Of a DNA stretch of 64,000 nt, positions 17,362 to 29,116 are shown piece after piece (position 1 is the stretch's first letter; the number at the start of each line of letters is the position of its first letter). The notes beneath the pieces are model-generated. The model saw only the letters and a list, made by a program, of their open reading frames with translations. It made no database searches and was not told the origin of the DNA. A program made the position numbers and the translations under genes. This DNA is from Thalassoroseus pseudoceratinae (GTDB lineage: Bacteria > Planctomycetota > Planctomycetia > Planctomycetales > Planctomycetaceae): NCBI RefSeq assembly GCF_011634775.1, contig NZ_JAALXT010000001.1, positions 496,001 through 560,000 of the forward strand, written 5' to 3'.

Positions 17362-17377
17362 TGGCACGATTTCTGCT
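17362..17377 (+). promoter_or_regulatory. Candidate sigma-54-type promoter of the LacI gene
   Basis: TGGCACGATTTCTGCT has a perfect -24 element and a TGC -12 core with one departure from the TTGC consensus; the GG-GC spacing is the standard ten bases. The predicted start near 17388 would place the adjacent palindrome at 17389-17412 right on the transcription start, as expected for repression. A single sigma-54-like match by eye could be chance. Confidence 0.4.
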
Positions 17378-17388
17378 TTGGCGATTTT

Positions 17389-17412
17389 CAGTGATATCGC
17401 GTGATATCCCTG
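17389..17412. promoter_or_regulatory. LacI-type operator palindrome
   Basis: A 24-bp imperfect palindrome (CAGtGATATC-gCGt-GATATCcCTG, capitals symmetric) with a central CG, the classical architecture of LacI/GalR-family operators. Ten of twelve base pairs are symmetric. It ends three bases before an ATG of the LacI gene, so the regulator probably represses itself. Confidence 0.65.
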
Positions 17413-17415
17413 GAA

Positions 17416-18501
17416 ATGAATGCTATTTGTGCCGATCGAGTCATGCCGCCCGAAAATCGCTCGAATTCCCAAGTTCCACGAATGATCGATGTCGCTCGCC
17501 GAGCCGGTGTGTCGCGGATGGCGGTTTCGGCTGTGTTGATGGGTACCGGCGAAGGCCGAATCCGGGTCTCTCCGAAAACCGCGACGCGAATTCGTGCGGC
17601 GGCTCAGGAAATTGGATACCGCCCGAATCGAGCGGCTCAGCAGTTGGCTGGTAAGAAAAGCGGGGTGGTGGCAATCATCGCCCGAGACTGGCAGAACTTT
17701 CTGACGCAGAAGGCATTGGCGTGGATGCAGACATTCGCGGAATCCTTCGACCTGAAAGTTTTGGCCGTTCGAGCGTATCCCGAGACAGACGCGATCTACC
17801 GGACGCTGGAAGAGTATCGCAGTGGCTGGGTGGATGGCGTGGTTTACTTGGCCCACGAGAACGAATCGCAATGGCCGGAATTGGTGGAGCTCCTCAGAGG
17901 ACAACCCTGCTTCGTCACGGCGATTGGATCGCTGAACATTGACGGAGTTCCGCGTGTGATTAATGAGGTGCAATCGGGTGCGGTTCAAAGTCTGCGACAT
18001 CTTCACGAACGAGGTTTTCGGCGTCCCGTGTTTGTCACGGAACAACTTGAGCTTGGTTCGATTCCATCGCGATTGGATGCGTACCTCGCCACCGCCAGCG
18101 AATTAGGAATGGATTTCGGTCGAAAGCAAGTCATCGTGGCCACTCGCGATTGGCTTGTGAACGATCCCAAGTTCGCCCCGCTGTTTGATGAGCTGGCTCA
18201 CGACCTGCTGGCGATCCGGCAAGCCGATTCCATTCTTTGCGACACGGATTTCACAGCGGCTGGACTGCTGAAAGCGATTCGCCACTTAGGTTACCGCGTG
18301 CCGGAGGAATGTGCCGTGGTCGGTTGGGGAAACTTGCAATTCTCGGCCTTCACCGATCCGGCACTGACGACTGTCAGCTACGACCTACCCACCTTGCTAG
18401 AACGAGCGATGAGCCAACTCAAGGGCCTCATCGAGCAACATTCCCCGAAGAACGACACGACAGAAGTGGCAACGGAACTTGTGATCCGCGAGTCCGCCTA
18501 A
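17416..18501 (+). CDS. LacI-family transcriptional regulator
   Basis: DNA-binding regulator with a sugar-binding-like effector domain. The helix-turn-helix is at the N-terminus (MIDVARRAGVSRMAVSAVL), followed by the hinge helix (YRPNRAAQQLAGKKSG) and a periplasmic-binding-protein fold to the end, with CAVVGWGNLQFSAFTDPALTTV near the C-terminus as in the family. About 361 residues from ATG 17416; ATG 17443 is also possible because neither has a clear ribosome-binding site, and the palindrome at 17389-17412 rules out starts further upstream. Its effector and regulon beyond itself are unknown; the DUF1559/lipoprotein pair follows on the same strand. Confidence 0.9.
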   Translation: MNAICADRVMPPENRSNSQVPRMIDVARRAGVSRMAVSAVLMGTGEGRIRVSPKTATRIRAAAQEIGYRPNRAAQQLAGKKSGVVAIIARDWQNFLTQKALAWMQTFAESFDLKVLAVRAYPETDAIYRTLEEYRSGWVDGVVYLAHENESQWPELVELLRGQPCFVTAIGSLNIDGVPRVINEVQSGAVQSLRHLHERGFRRPVFVTEQLELGSIPSRLDAYLATASELGMDFGRKQVIVATRDWLVNDPKFAPLFDELAHDLLAIRQADSILCDTDFTAAGLLKAIRHLGYRVPEECAVVGWGNLQFSAFTDPALTTVSYDLPTLLERAMSQLKGLIEQHSPKNDTTEVATELVIRESA

Positions 18502-18560
18502 CTTCAGAAAACACCAAATTTCGCGCTCAACTGTTGAACATTTTTTTCGGAGCATTTTTT

Positions 18561-19568
18561 ATGATTACTCACAGAAGACACGGATTTACGCTGATCGAAT
18601 TGCTCGTTGTCATTGCGATCATCGCCATTCTCATCGCTCTGTTGCTGCCTGCTGTTCAACAGGCCCGGGAAGCCGCCCGGCGGACGCAGTGTAAGAACAA
18701 CTTGAAGCAGCTCGGCATCGCTCTGCACAACTACCACGACACCTATCAGTCGTTCCCACCGGGCAACTTGGATCCCAACGCCAACGGTGATCGTAGTGCG
18801 AGTTGGCTCACGCGGATTCTCCCCAACATGGAGCAGGGGGCCGCGGCTGGGCAAATCACTTACAACGATACCGACTGGACCATGCAATCCGACCGGACGA
18901 ATCGCAACTGGGCCGTGACGAATGCCTTGCGAGTTGCCAGCCTGAACTGCCCGTCCAGCCCGCTGCCAACGACCCGAACGCAAAGCACGAACAGCTCCAC
19001 GCAAGGTCTGGGAGCACCGGCGGAAATCGAATACCAGTTGGTGAATTACGTTGGAATCAACGGTTCCTACAACCGTGGCGGTACAACGACTTGCTGTCCG
19101 ACCCCATCGACTTGGACCGGCTACGCTCGTTCGAATTACAACGGCATGATCGTTCCCGATAATTCCAAAGGAGATGCCACGCGAATCGCTGACGTGACCG
19201 ATGGGACAAGCCAGACGATCATGGTCGGCGAGCAATCTGATTTCTACATCGCTGATGACGGAACCAAGCAGGACTTGCGAGCGTGTCGGCATGATGGTGG
19301 GGCATGGTCGGGCGGTGCTGGCGGTGACACCGGATGGTGGCTCAACATGACGGCCATTCGCTACGACATCAACGCGAACCGAATCGACAGTGGATTCGGG
19401 CACAAACAGCCGTACCACCGTCACACGCTGATCAACTCGGCACACCCTGGCGGAGCACAGATGCTGTTGGGGGACGGGTCCGTTCGGTTCTTCTCCGAGA
19501 ACATCGATCGACCAACACTCGAAGCGTACGCCGACCGAGCGGACGGCACGGTGATCAACGAACTGTAA
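18561..19568 (+). CDS. DUF1559 pseudopilin-like protein
   Basis: One of the large planctomycete family of prepilin-like surface proteins. The N-terminus has the prepilin peptidase site (RHGFTLIELLVVIAIIAIL; cleavage after Gly) followed directly by the hydrophobic helix. The body is the DUF1559 domain, ending with the hallmark H-x9-DG (HPGGAQMLLGDGSVRF). Length is 335 residues from ATG 18561, which immediately precedes the signal. Its function is unknown; these proteins may form pseudopilus-like surface fibres. It is followed by a terminator and then a lipoprotein, a frequent pairing in the phylum. Confidence 0.93.
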   Translation: MITHRRHGFTLIELLVVIAIIAILIALLLPAVQQAREAARRTQCKNNLKQLGIALHNYHDTYQSFPPGNLDPNANGDRSASWLTRILPNMEQGAAAGQITYNDTDWTMQSDRTNRNWAVTNALRVASLNCPSSPLPTTRTQSTNSSTQGLGAPAEIEYQLVNYVGINGSYNRGGTTTCCPTPSTWTGYARSNYNGMIVPDNSKGDATRIADVTDGTSQTIMVGEQSDFYIADDGTKQDLRACRHDGGAWSGGAGGDTGWWLNMTAIRYDINANRIDSGFGHKQPYHRHTLINSAHPGGAQMLLGDGSVRFFSENIDRPTLEAYADRADGTVINEL

Positions 19569-19601
19569 GACCACGTTGTTCGGTCGATCCCATATTCCAC
19601 T

Positions 19602-19630
19602 CAGCCAGCGTCCTGCTGGCTGCATTTTTT
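19602..19630 (+). terminator. Rho-independent terminator after the DUF1559 gene
   Basis: A perfect 8-bp stem, CAGCCAGC (19602-19609) with GCTGGCTG (19615-19622), loop GTCCT, followed by CA and six T residues. It sits between the DUF1559 gene and the lipoprotein gene starting at 19644, so it probably trims read-through into the lipoprotein. Confidence 0.8.
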
Positions 19631-19643
19631 CATGGAGACTCTA

Positions 19644-20078
19644 ATGAAGACGACGATTTATTCGCTGCTGATGACTTGGTCGACGTTGACGTTTCTCGGT
19701 TGTGGTGGCGGTGCGAGCGACCAACCGGAAGTCGTTGACGTCACTGGAACTGTGATGCAAGGTGGTACTCCGGTTGTCGGTGCCCTTGTCGAGTTCATTC
19801 CCGAAAACGGCAGACCCTCGCAAGCAACGACGAACGAACAGGGCGAGTTCACCTTGAATTATCTCGATGGCGTGGACGGGGCCATCGCGGGCACGCACAA
19901 GGTCCGGATCAACCCGAACCCGATCGACTCCTCGGCCGCCGGCGGCGGTGAAGAAGCTCCGGCCGCTGCACCGCCGGAACCGATTTTGTTCAATAATCCT
20001 GATCCGGTCGAAGTTCAGCCAGACGGCGAAAACACGTTCACATTCGACATTGCCGAATGGCCGAAACAACGGGGCTAA
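19644..20078 (+). CDS. Transthyretin-like lipoprotein (carboxypeptidase regulatory-like domain)
   Basis: A 144-residue lipoprotein. The signal peptide ends in the lipobox FLGC (Cys20), followed by a Gly-rich linker. The mature part holds one beta-sandwich domain with VDVTGTVMQGGTPVVGALVEF, and NEQGEFTLNYLDGVDGAIAGTHKVRI, as in carboxypeptidase-regulatory/transthyretin-like folds, then an Ala/Pro-rich linker and a short last strand. ATG 19644 is chosen over an in-frame ATG at 19632 because it starts the signal peptide directly. Paired with the DUF1559 gene upstream; probably displayed on a membrane surface. Confidence 0.88.
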   Translation: MKTTIYSLLMTWSTLTFLGCGGGASDQPEVVDVTGTVMQGGTPVVGALVEFIPENGRPSQATTNEQGEFTLNYLDGVDGAIAGTHKVRINPNPIDSSAAGGGEEAPAAAPPEPILFNNPDPVEVQPDGENTFTFDIAEWPKQRG

Positions 20079-20102
20079 ACGTTCGTCGGTGGCGACGTTG
20101 GT

Positions 20103-20810
20103 CTAGAGATGATCCCAACCGACGAACACGGTCTGTGCCGCTGCCATCGTCAGGACGGCACAGAAACCAACTCGAATGTTGTCGTTGAGACGGGACGGCA
20201 AAGACTCCGCGATCGCTGCGACCAATGCGGCCGAACCGGTCACCGCGAGTGCCGTCAAGAAGCTGACCTGACGGTACTCGGCCGCTTCAACGTTGAACCA
20301 TGTTTCGCCCCAATACCAGAGAGCGGCAACCAACGTTCCCATCACGATAAAGCTGAAGAATCCACTCCAAGACTTATCCCCGTTCCAGGGCAATCGAGGA
20401 CCACGGAAGAGCTGTCCGCCCAACGTTGCACAGCCGTCTCCGAAGGCCAGAATTCCGAGCACAGCCATGCCAATTTGGGCGGCTTGCGGGAAGATCAAGA
20501 ACGCTCCGAAGACACTCAGCACGTACCCCAAGACGGCAGTCGCACGAGCCGTGTCTCCGCTTCGCTGAATGTGCTGATACCGCAAGAAGATATGCAGTGA
20601 CAATGCGATCCCGATCACTGCAATGATGCTTTTGGCAATCCACGAAAGCGGATCGCGGTGCGGAATCAGCCATAGCAACGGCGGAAGCAACCCCGGCGAC
20701 ATATGCCACAATCGCCGACGCCACTCTTTCGGTTCCAAACGTGCCAAGAAACCGGTTGGCTTGCTCTGCGGTCCCTCGAGCACATCGGTTTCGTGTTTTC
20801 CAGATGACAT
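20103..20810 (-). CDS. Dolichol/phytol kinase-like, CDP-alcohol-type membrane enzyme
   Basis: Integral membrane protein resembling the dolichol kinase / phosphatidate cytidylyltransferase-like group, which phosphorylate prenols or diacylglycerol using CTP. About 235 residues, six or seven helices, and the family motifs LAFGDGCATLGGQLFRG, NGDKSWSGFFSF and AESLPSRLNDNIRVG, which form the CTP site in characterised members. A start at 20870 would add 20 residues. The substrate cannot be chosen between polyprenol, phytol and diacylglycerol. It converges with the lipoprotein gene 24 bp away. Confidence 0.75.
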   Translation of the reverse strand: MSSGKHETDVLEGPQSKPTGFLARLEPKEWRRRLWHMSPGLLPPLLWLIPHRDPLSWIAKSIIAVIGIALSLHIFLRYQHIQRSGDTARATAVLGYVLSVFGAFLIFPQAAQIGMAVLGILAFGDGCATLGGQLFRGPRLPWNGDKSWSGFFSFIVMGTLVAALWYWGETWFNVEAAEYRQVSFLTALAVTGSAALVAAIAESLPSRLNDNIRVGFCAVLTMAAAQTVFVGWDHL

Positions 20811-20870
20811 GACAGCGGTGAGTCCGTAATTTCGGGTCGGCGTCTGAAGTTTTCCAAACACTTCAATCAT

Positions 20871-21343
20871 GCCAACTTAACGAATTGAGATTTCCGTCGG
20901 AAGACTACCGAGCGGACGAATGCCGCGTCGGTTATGGCAAAAATGACGGGTCTTGCGTGTTCAAATCGCTGGCAGAATTCGATCCCCACGGTCGGTGGAA
21001 TTTGAACAGATCTTGACATTGATATTGCCTCCATCAAAAAAGATGTGATAATGGGAATAGCTTACCCCACCGACGGAGCTTGCGGAGAGTTTCGTTCGCC
21101 ATGCTGAATTCTGCTGTCTCAGCATGGGTTTGCGTAATTCGTTTTCTCACAACTTGATTTATGGCCATGGACGGTCGTTATTCGCCTCACGATTCAATCG
21201 GTTTCGATTTTTCGCCGATCGGGTTGTTGAGGAATTTGATTCTGCGCGGAGGTGATTGCCAACGCGCTGACCATCAAACCCTGTCGACTACCGGGTTCGC
21301 GCACATTCCTGGTGGGAGGGTTCGATAGCCGAGGAGCCTAATC
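20871..21343. other. Intergenic region upstream of prkA
   Basis: About 470 bp between divergent genes with no credible coding frame. It must contain the prkA promoter. I looked for a sigma-54 element, because the E. coli homologue yeaG uses stress-linked promoters, and found none with both -24 and -12 motifs. Confidence 0.5.
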
Positions 21344-23401
<2,058 letters not shown>

Positions 23402-23440
23402 TTCCCCGAACGGCCTGTGAGACAATCGGCTCTCCAAAAC

Positions 23441-23470
23441 CCCGGCCGGCAGTTGCGGTCGGGTTGTTTT
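23441..23470 (+). terminator. Intracistronic terminator between prkA and yeaH
   Basis: CCCGGCCG (23441-23448) pairs with CGGTCGGG (23456-23463) through one G-U wobble, loop of seven bases, followed by TTGTTTTCT. It would lower yeaH/spoVR expression relative to prkA if it works, or be overridden. Confidence 0.6.
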
Positions 23471-23506
23471 CTAGAGCGGCTATTGTCGTTTTGTGGAAGA
23501 AGACTC

Positions 23507-24613
23507 ATGAGTCGAAGCATCGACCGAGATCAAAAACGGTTCAACGAAATCGTGCGAGGACGCGTGCGGAAGAACCTCCGCAAGTATGTCACGCACGGCG
23601 AGATGATCGGTCGCAAAGGCCGGGAGTTGGTTTCAATTCCCGTGCCAAACATTGACATCCCCCACTTCCAGCATGGCCAAAAAGGTTCCGGTGGTGTCGC
23701 GCAGGGTGATGGCGAAGTCGGTCAACCGATCGGCAAAGGTCAAGACGAGGCCGATGGTCAAGGTCAGGCCGGCAACGAACCGGGAAAGCACATCCGGGAA
23801 GTCGAAATTACACTCGATGAACTCGCCGATATGCTCAGCGCGGAGTTGGAACTGCCGAACATCGAACCGAAGGGGAAAGATACGGTCAAAAGTCGAAAGG
23901 ATCGTTACTCAAGCATTCGTCAGACCGGCCCTGATTCGCTTCGACACTTTAAACGCACATTTAAACGAGCACTGAAACGACAAATTTCGACAGGCAGTTA
24001 CAACCCAAGCGATCCACGGGTCATTATCCAACGAGACGACGAACGTTTCCGCAGTTGGAAGACAATCGAGGAACCTCAAGCTAATGCCGCGATCATCTAC
24101 ATGATGGATGTTTCCGGCAGCATGACCGACGAGCAAAAGGAGATTGTGCGGATCGAGTCGTTCTGGATCGACACCTGGCTGAAGAAACAATACGACGGTG
24201 TCGAACGACGTTACATCATCCACGATGCGGTCGCTCGGGAAGTTGACGAAGAAACGTTTTATCGCACACGCGAATCCGGTGGGACGCGGATTAGTTCCGC
24301 CTACCGGGGGGCAGCCAAAATTATCGAACGAGACTTTCCGCCCTCGGATTGGAACATTTACTGTTTCCATTTCTCCGACGGCGATAACTGGGGCGAAGAC
24401 AGCGAAACCTGTCTCGATATCCTCAGGTCCGGACTGTTGCCGATCTCCAATCTGTTTTGTTATGGCCAAGTCGAAAGCCCATACGGTTCCGGCGATTTCA
24501 TCCGCGATCTGAACCGAATCCAAGACGAACACGAAAACCTCATTCTTTCGGAAATCGAAAACAAAGACGCGATCTACGACTCCATCAAAGACTTTCTCGG
24601 AACAGGACGATAA
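23507..24613 (+). CDS. yeaH: YeaH/YhbH family protein (DUF444)
   Basis: Partner of PrkA in the conserved three-gene stress cluster. The 368-residue protein has a basic N-terminus, a Gly/Gln-rich linker at about residues 55-95, and a von Willebrand A-like domain starting with YMMDVSGSM (Asp201, Ser203, Ser205), the metal-ion-dependent adhesion site. The C-terminal part carries the DUF444 pattern [16 protein letters not shown] 23507 is chosen because it begins the family N-terminus ([13 protein letters not shown]). Molecular function is unknown; co-occurrence suggests it works with PrkA and SpoVR. Confidence 0.93.
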   Translation: MSRSIDRDQKRFNEIVRGRVRKNLRKYVTHGEMIGRKGRELVSIPVPNIDIPHFQHGQKGSGGVAQGDGEVGQPIGKGQDEADGQGQAGNEPGKHIREVEITLDELADMLSAELELPNIEPKGKDTVKSRKDRYSSIRQTGPDSLRHFKRTFKRALKRQISTGSYNPSDPRVIIQRDDERFRSWKTIEEPQANAAIIYMMDVSGSMTDEQKEIVRIESFWIDTWLKKQYDGVERRYIIHDAVAREVDEETFYRTRESGGTRISSAYRGAAKIIERDFPPSDWNIYCFHFSDGDNWGEDSETCLDILRSGLLPISNLFCYGQVESPYGSGDFIRDLNRIQDEHENLILSEIENKDAIYDSIKDFLGTGR

Positions 24614-24667
24614 CGTTCATCGCGAAAGCGTCCGGCCGATCCTACCGATCTCGGAAACACGTGCGTC

Positions 24668-26194
24668 ATGCCTATTAGCACTCAACGCCCATTGCCGCCG
24701 GAAATCAAAGCCATCCAAGACGACTTGGAAGCGAAAGCCGCCGAGTATGGGCTCGACTTCTTCGAAACCATCTTCGAGATGGTGGACTATGAAGAAATGA
24801 GCATGCTGGCTGCATACGGCGGGTTTCCGTTGCGGTATCCCCATTGGCGGTTTGGAGCCCAGTATGATGAACTGATGAAGTCCTACTCCTACGGGCTCTC
24901 GAAAATCTACGAGATGGTGATCAATACCGATCCGTGCTATGCGTACCTGTTAACTGCTAACGAATTGCTCGATCAGAAATTGGTCATCGCCCACGTCTAC
25001 GGACACTGCGACTTCTTCAAAAACAACGCATGGTTCAGCCAGACCAATCGCCGCATGCTCGATCAAATGGCCAATCATGCCGCTCGCATTAATCGGTATG
25101 TGGATCGATTTGGATACGAGCGGGTGGAAGAGTTCATCGACGCGTGTCTGTCCGTGGAAGACCTGATTGATCCGCACAGTATGTTCATTAAACGGCCGGG
25201 AGAAAACGGTCGCGTCGACCAGCCAACAGGGAACGAAAGCACTTCGGATGGAGGAACGCGATTTCCTTCGAAGGGCTATATGGATTCGTTCATCAATCCG
25301 CCGGACGTGTTGGCTGCCGAAAAAGAAAGCCAACGACAAGACGCCGAGCAGAAAGAAAAGAGCCGATCGTTCCCGGAACATCCGCAACGTGACGTGCTGC
25401 AATTCATCCTGCAAAACGGTGCCCTAAACGATTGGCAGCACGACATTCTTTCGATCATTCGCGACGAAGCATACTACTTCGCACCACAGGGCATGACGAA
25501 AATTATGAATGAAGGATGGGCGAGCTACTGGCACACGACCATCATGACGCAACATGCACTCACTGATGCGGAGATTGTCTCTTACGCCGATCATCACTCC
25601 GGCACAGTGGCGACACAACCAAACCGTTTGAACCCTTACAAACTCGGGCTAGAACTTCTACGGGACATCGAAGAACGTTGGGACAAGGGCCAATTCGGTT
25701 CCGAGTGGGACAACTGCGACGATCTTCACAAGAAGGCAACCTGGGATCGCCAACTTGGTCTCGGACGCGAGAAGATCTTCGAGGTTCGTCGAATCCACAA
25801 TGACACGACTTTCATCGACACATTCTTAACGCCGGAGTTCTGCGCGAAACACAAAATGTTTTCGTTCGCGTACAACGACTCGAGCGAGTACTACGAAATT
25901 GCATCACGCGAATTCGCGCAAATCAAGCAGCAACTGCTTCACAGTTTGACCAACCACGGTCGCCCGTTTATTTACGTGATCGACGGCAACTATCGGAACC
26001 GCGGCGAACTGTTCCTAGAACACCAATACGCCGGCAGTCCTTTGAAACTGGACTACGCTCGGGACACGTTGATCAACCTGGAAAAACTTTGGCGACGCCC
26101 TGTGCACATCGCGACTGTCATCGACGAAACGCCTTCGGTGATCTCTTGGGACGGCCGTTCGCACGAGATTCAACCGCGTCGCAAAGCATCTTAA
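24668..26194 (+). CDS. spoVR: SpoVR family protein
   Basis: Third member of the cluster, homologous to Bacillus SpoVR and E. coli YcgB. At 508 residues it has the expected length and shows the family blocks AYGGFPLRYPHWRFG, HVYGHCDFFKNN, EGWASYWHT and NPYKLGLELLRDIEERW. SpoVR is needed for spore cortex in Bacillus; in non-spore-formers such as this the cluster is linked to stress survival. It begins 54 bp after yeaH. Confidence 0.95.
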   Translation: MPISTQRPLPPEIKAIQDDLEAKAAEYGLDFFETIFEMVDYEEMSMLAAYGGFPLRYPHWRFGAQYDELMKSYSYGLSKIYEMVINTDPCYAYLLTANELLDQKLVIAHVYGHCDFFKNNAWFSQTNRRMLDQMANHAARINRYVDRFGYERVEEFIDACLSVEDLIDPHSMFIKRPGENGRVDQPTGNESTSDGGTRFPSKGYMDSFINPPDVLAAEKESQRQDAEQKEKSRSFPEHPQRDVLQFILQNGALNDWQHDILSIIRDEAYYFAPQGMTKIMNEGWASYWHTTIMTQHALTDAEIVSYADHHSGTVATQPNRLNPYKLGLELLRDIEERWDKGQFGSEWDNCDDLHKKATWDRQLGLGREKIFEVRRIHNDTTFIDTFLTPEFCAKHKMFSFAYNDSSEYYEIASREFAQIKQQLLHSLTNHGRPFIYVIDGNYRNRGELFLEHQYAGSPLKLDYARDTLINLEKLWRRPVHIATVIDETPSVISWDGRSHEIQPRRKAS

Positions 26195-26355
26195 CCGAAA
26201 GCCACGAACGATTCTGGCGGCAGCCTCTAGAGCGAGTTTGACCCATGTGTTGCAATCCGGAACTGACAGTTTCCAACGGAAACACAGAACCGTTCACAAC
26301 ACCAAAGCTAGCCTGTCTCTAGTGAATTCCGTTTGGATTGACGGAGGGTACAAAT

Positions 26356-26847
26356 ATGAGTTTCACACCGACCATCGAAGATGCGTTGAACGCTCTTACA
26401 ACCGGGCCCGGACCGCAGTCATTTTCGCTTCAACATGCAGGGCCCGATGCCGACTTGACGGTGTCGCTCTCGGCGATCGACACCCTGAGTTGTTCCGTCT
26501 GTTCGATCCGGGCCGATGTTCCCAGTGTGGCGAATCTAGGTACGTCCCAACTGAAAAACTGGGCTGATGCGCTCAGTCAACGCGTGACCTACTTGCTCGA
26601 AGATATCGGCCCGGTGGAGTTCGATCCCAATTCCGGCCAAGCGTTGCTACGTTCGACCAAACCCAGCGATGACGGTTCCACGAAACGATACTACGAACTG
26701 GTGCTATCCACGAGTTCCAACGGTTCGTTTGAGTTTGCTCGTTACGAAACAATCGCAGGTCAACCAGGGCGACACCCGGTCGATATGCAACTCACACGCG
26801 AGGTTGTCGACCGGTTGCTCAATGACTTCGTCGACACGATTCCATAG
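26356..26847 (+). CDS. Hypothetical protein
   Basis: A 163-residue acidic soluble protein with no signal or membrane span. It starts at ATG 26356 behind a good GGAGGG site. The sequence alternates beta-like strands and one C-terminal helix (LTREVVDRLLNDFVDTI). No family recognised. A pair of cysteines (CSVC) lies near residue 47. It stands downstream of spoVR after a 160-bp gap and may have its own promoter. Confidence 0.7.
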   Translation: MSFTPTIEDALNALTTGPGPQSFSLQHAGPDADLTVSLSAIDTLSCSVCSIRADVPSVANLGTSQLKNWADALSQRVTYLLEDIGPVEFDPNSGQALLRSTKPSDDGSTKRYYELVLSTSSNGSFEFARYETIAGQPGRHPVDMQLTREVVDRLLNDFVDTIP

Positions 26848-26917
26848 TACGTTTGCAGGTTATCGGTTCAAATTTCCCATACCAACAAATCGTTGCTGTG
26901 TTGATGGGACAACGGTT

Positions 26918-28303
26918 CTACCGTCTCAATCGCTCAAGGCTTCGGCGTAGCAGGTCAAATTTTGACTCCAACTGTTCATACTCCACCAGCGTGTGCTGAG
27001 TGATTCCGTTCGCACGACGCATGGCTCGCTCCAACCGTTGCCAAGACTCGGTTGATGCCCGCAACGCATTTCGAACCAAGTCGGAACCTTCGTTGTGATC
27101 GTTGATCCGATCCGCCAACTGACCGGCTTCGCGTTCGAAGTCTTCCGCGAGATCGATCAAACCGCCGTTTTGTCGACGAAGGTCGTATCGGTATTCTTCG
27201 GAGAGTTCAGCGGAATCCCCTTTGATCTGACCGGCAAGCTCAAGAATTTGTCGCCGCGTGGTGAGAATGGGAGTTTCCAATCGAAGCTCCCGATGAAGGG
27301 CGGCATCGAGTTGCGACAAGGCCCCCTCGATCTCTCGAATCCGATTGTCCACCCGCGCTCGTCGCACCGCTTCCGAAACGGCATGCAGGTTCTGATCGAA
27401 ATTTTCGTACTCCCGCACCAACAATCGGAGACGTTGACCGTCGTCAACCAATCTTTGTAGCGATTGAGCGGACCTCAATGCTCGATCCGTTTGTCGAGCG
27501 ATGTCCCGACTGTTGCGACTGCGGTTTCGACTTAGTTCTTTTTGAAGCTGTCCCAGCGTTTGCACGATGCGATCGAGGAGCAGGGCGGCACGCGGACGAT
27601 CATAACCATGCCGCGGAACCCCTTCGGGAGCGTTCAACATACGATGCAAATCTTCGTCCGCCACGGTGGCCTTCTCAATGGATCGCCGAAGCCGGTCGTC
27701 GAGCCGATCCGAGCGTTGCAGGTCATGGACAACGTGATGCCAGGCTTCATCAAAGGACGCATATTTTCGTTGGATTTCATCTAGCGACGACTGATTGTCG
27801 AACTGATTCTCTAAATCCCTGGCTTGATCATGAACCCGATGGACGTCTCGTCGGAGCGGGTGATTGATGTCCGTCAAACGATCCTCGACATCTTCTAGCG
27901 CTTCTTCCAATTCGTGAGCGATGTCCTCAGCTTGCGAGTAGTCGTCGCGTCCCCATGCGCGTAATCTCGGTCCGTCTTGCTCCGTACGCTGAATCTGCAT
28001 GCGGATGGTTTCGCCATTCGGAAGTTGTACATCGTAGTACCCTGGTTCATAAGTCGGGTCCTGAACTACGAAGCGTGCACCATCGGCGTTCTCCCGCGGT
28101 TCCACCGAACGCCTCCGGTACTCGTTTTGCCGTTCACGATACCAATCCCGCTGACGCGACTGATATTGCTGCCGATTCCGCTGCAGGTTTCGGTAGTATT
28201 CGTCCCAATTCTCGGATTGTCCGTGAACTATTCCCAGGTCGCCCGCGAACATGATCATCACGAAAGTAATGGACGTGATCGTCTTGAGGTTGGGAATCAA
28301 CAT
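26918..28303 (-). CDS. Secreted coiled-coil protein, function unknown
   Basis: A 461-residue exported protein. The ATG at 28303 begins a clear signal peptide (basic start, hydrophobic core with ITFVMIMFAGDLGIVHG, then cleavage before QSENW). A Gln/Arg/Tyr-rich segment follows (residues ~30-75), then a small beta-like unit containing YDVQLPNGETIRMQI, and ~330 residues of heptad-like helix rich in Leu, Arg, Glu and Asp, probably a periplasmic helical bundle or coiled coil. No enzyme motif is visible. It is adjacent to pyrE but divided from it by ~160 bp. Confidence 0.75.
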   Translation of the reverse strand: MLIPNLKTITSITFVMIMFAGDLGIVHGQSENWDEYYRNLQRNRQQYQSRQRDWYRERQNEYRRRSVEPRENADGARFVVQDPTYEPGYYDVQLPNGETIRMQIQRTEQDGPRLRAWGRDDYSQAEDIAHELEEALEDVEDRLTDINHPLRRDVHRVHDQARDLENQFDNQSSLDEIQRKYASFDEAWHHVVHDLQRSDRLDDRLRRSIEKATVADEDLHRMLNAPEGVPRHGYDRPRAALLLDRIVQTLGQLQKELSRNRSRNSRDIARQTDRALRSAQSLQRLVDDGQRLRLLVREYENFDQNLHAVSEAVRRARVDNRIREIEGALSQLDAALHRELRLETPILTTRRQILELAGQIKGDSAELSEEYRYDLRRQNGGLIDLAEDFEREAGQLADRINDHNEGSDLVRNALRASTESWQRLERAMRRANGITQHTLVEYEQLESKFDLLRRSLERLRR

Positions 28304-28461
28304 GATGGTTTTCCGTCGCAGATGGGTTGAATCACGATGTGCGGATGGGAGTGATGCCGTCGTCGAGACATCACTACTCTTCACTATACGCGCACCGGCC
28401 CGGAATCGCAGCCAGATTTCCGATTTTCTGCCTGCCTGCCGAGCGATCTCTATGGTCAGGA

Positions 28462-29022
28462 TCACGAATCGCCGAGCGGAACATCCAAATCCGTGACGTC
28501 GAGCAGGGCTCGATAAGGCAGCTCCGCACCAGCAAAGGTGGCCGCTCCGCCTTGCAACCGATCCACCACACCAACGACTTGAACAACGTCGCAGCCGAAT
28601 TCTTGGATTCGCTCGACCGAGATCATCGCACTCCCGCCAGTCGTCACGACGTCATCGACGATCACCACGCGTTCCCCAGGTGTCACCGGGCCTTCGACGT
28701 ACCGTTTTGTCCCATGACCTTTAGCTTCTTTGCGGACAAGAAAACCTTTGAGATCGCGACCGCGGACCGATGCCATTGCGATGACGGCGCCGATAATTGG
28801 ATCGGCACCAATCGACATTCCACCGATGGCGTCGTACTTTACGTCCGCCAGCAAATCGAGCAATCCCTCAGCAACGAGCCGAAGCCCGTGGGCCTCCAGC
28901 GTGACTTGCTTCCCATCGAGGTAGTAATTGGATTTTTGTCCCGACGCGAGTGTGAACTCTCCGAACTTCAACGCTTGGTTTTTGAAGGCTTCGATCAATT
29001 GATCCCGGTTGTACCCGCTCAT
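28462..29022 (-). CDS. pyrE: Orotate phosphoribosyltransferase
   Basis: Transfers ribose phosphate from PRPP to orotate, giving OMP in pyrimidine synthesis. The 186-residue form from ATG 29022 contains the PRPP-binding motif VVIVDDVVTTGGSA, the Lys-rich catalytic loop (FLVRKEAKGHGTKRYVEG), and GGMSIGADPIIGAV. In-frame starts further upstream would add residues unlike the family. It lies downstream of clpX behind a strong terminator, so is probably a separate transcript. Confidence 0.95.
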   Translation of the reverse strand: MSGYNRDQLIEAFKNQALKFGEFTLASGQKSNYYLDGKQVTLEAHGLRLVAEGLLDLLADVKYDAIGGMSIGADPIIGAVIAMASVRGRDLKGFLVRKEAKGHGTKRYVEGPVTPGERVVIVDDVVTTGGSAMISVERIQEFGCDVVQVVGVVDRLQGGAATFAGAELPYRALLDVTDLDVPLGDS

Positions 29023-29116
29023 CAGTCTGGCTCCGATTGGTGTCGTTTTGGTTTGCCTGTTCGCGAGGATGCCGCACATCCCGTCCGCTCTTTCGGACCA
29101 TACTAGAAACACCGCC

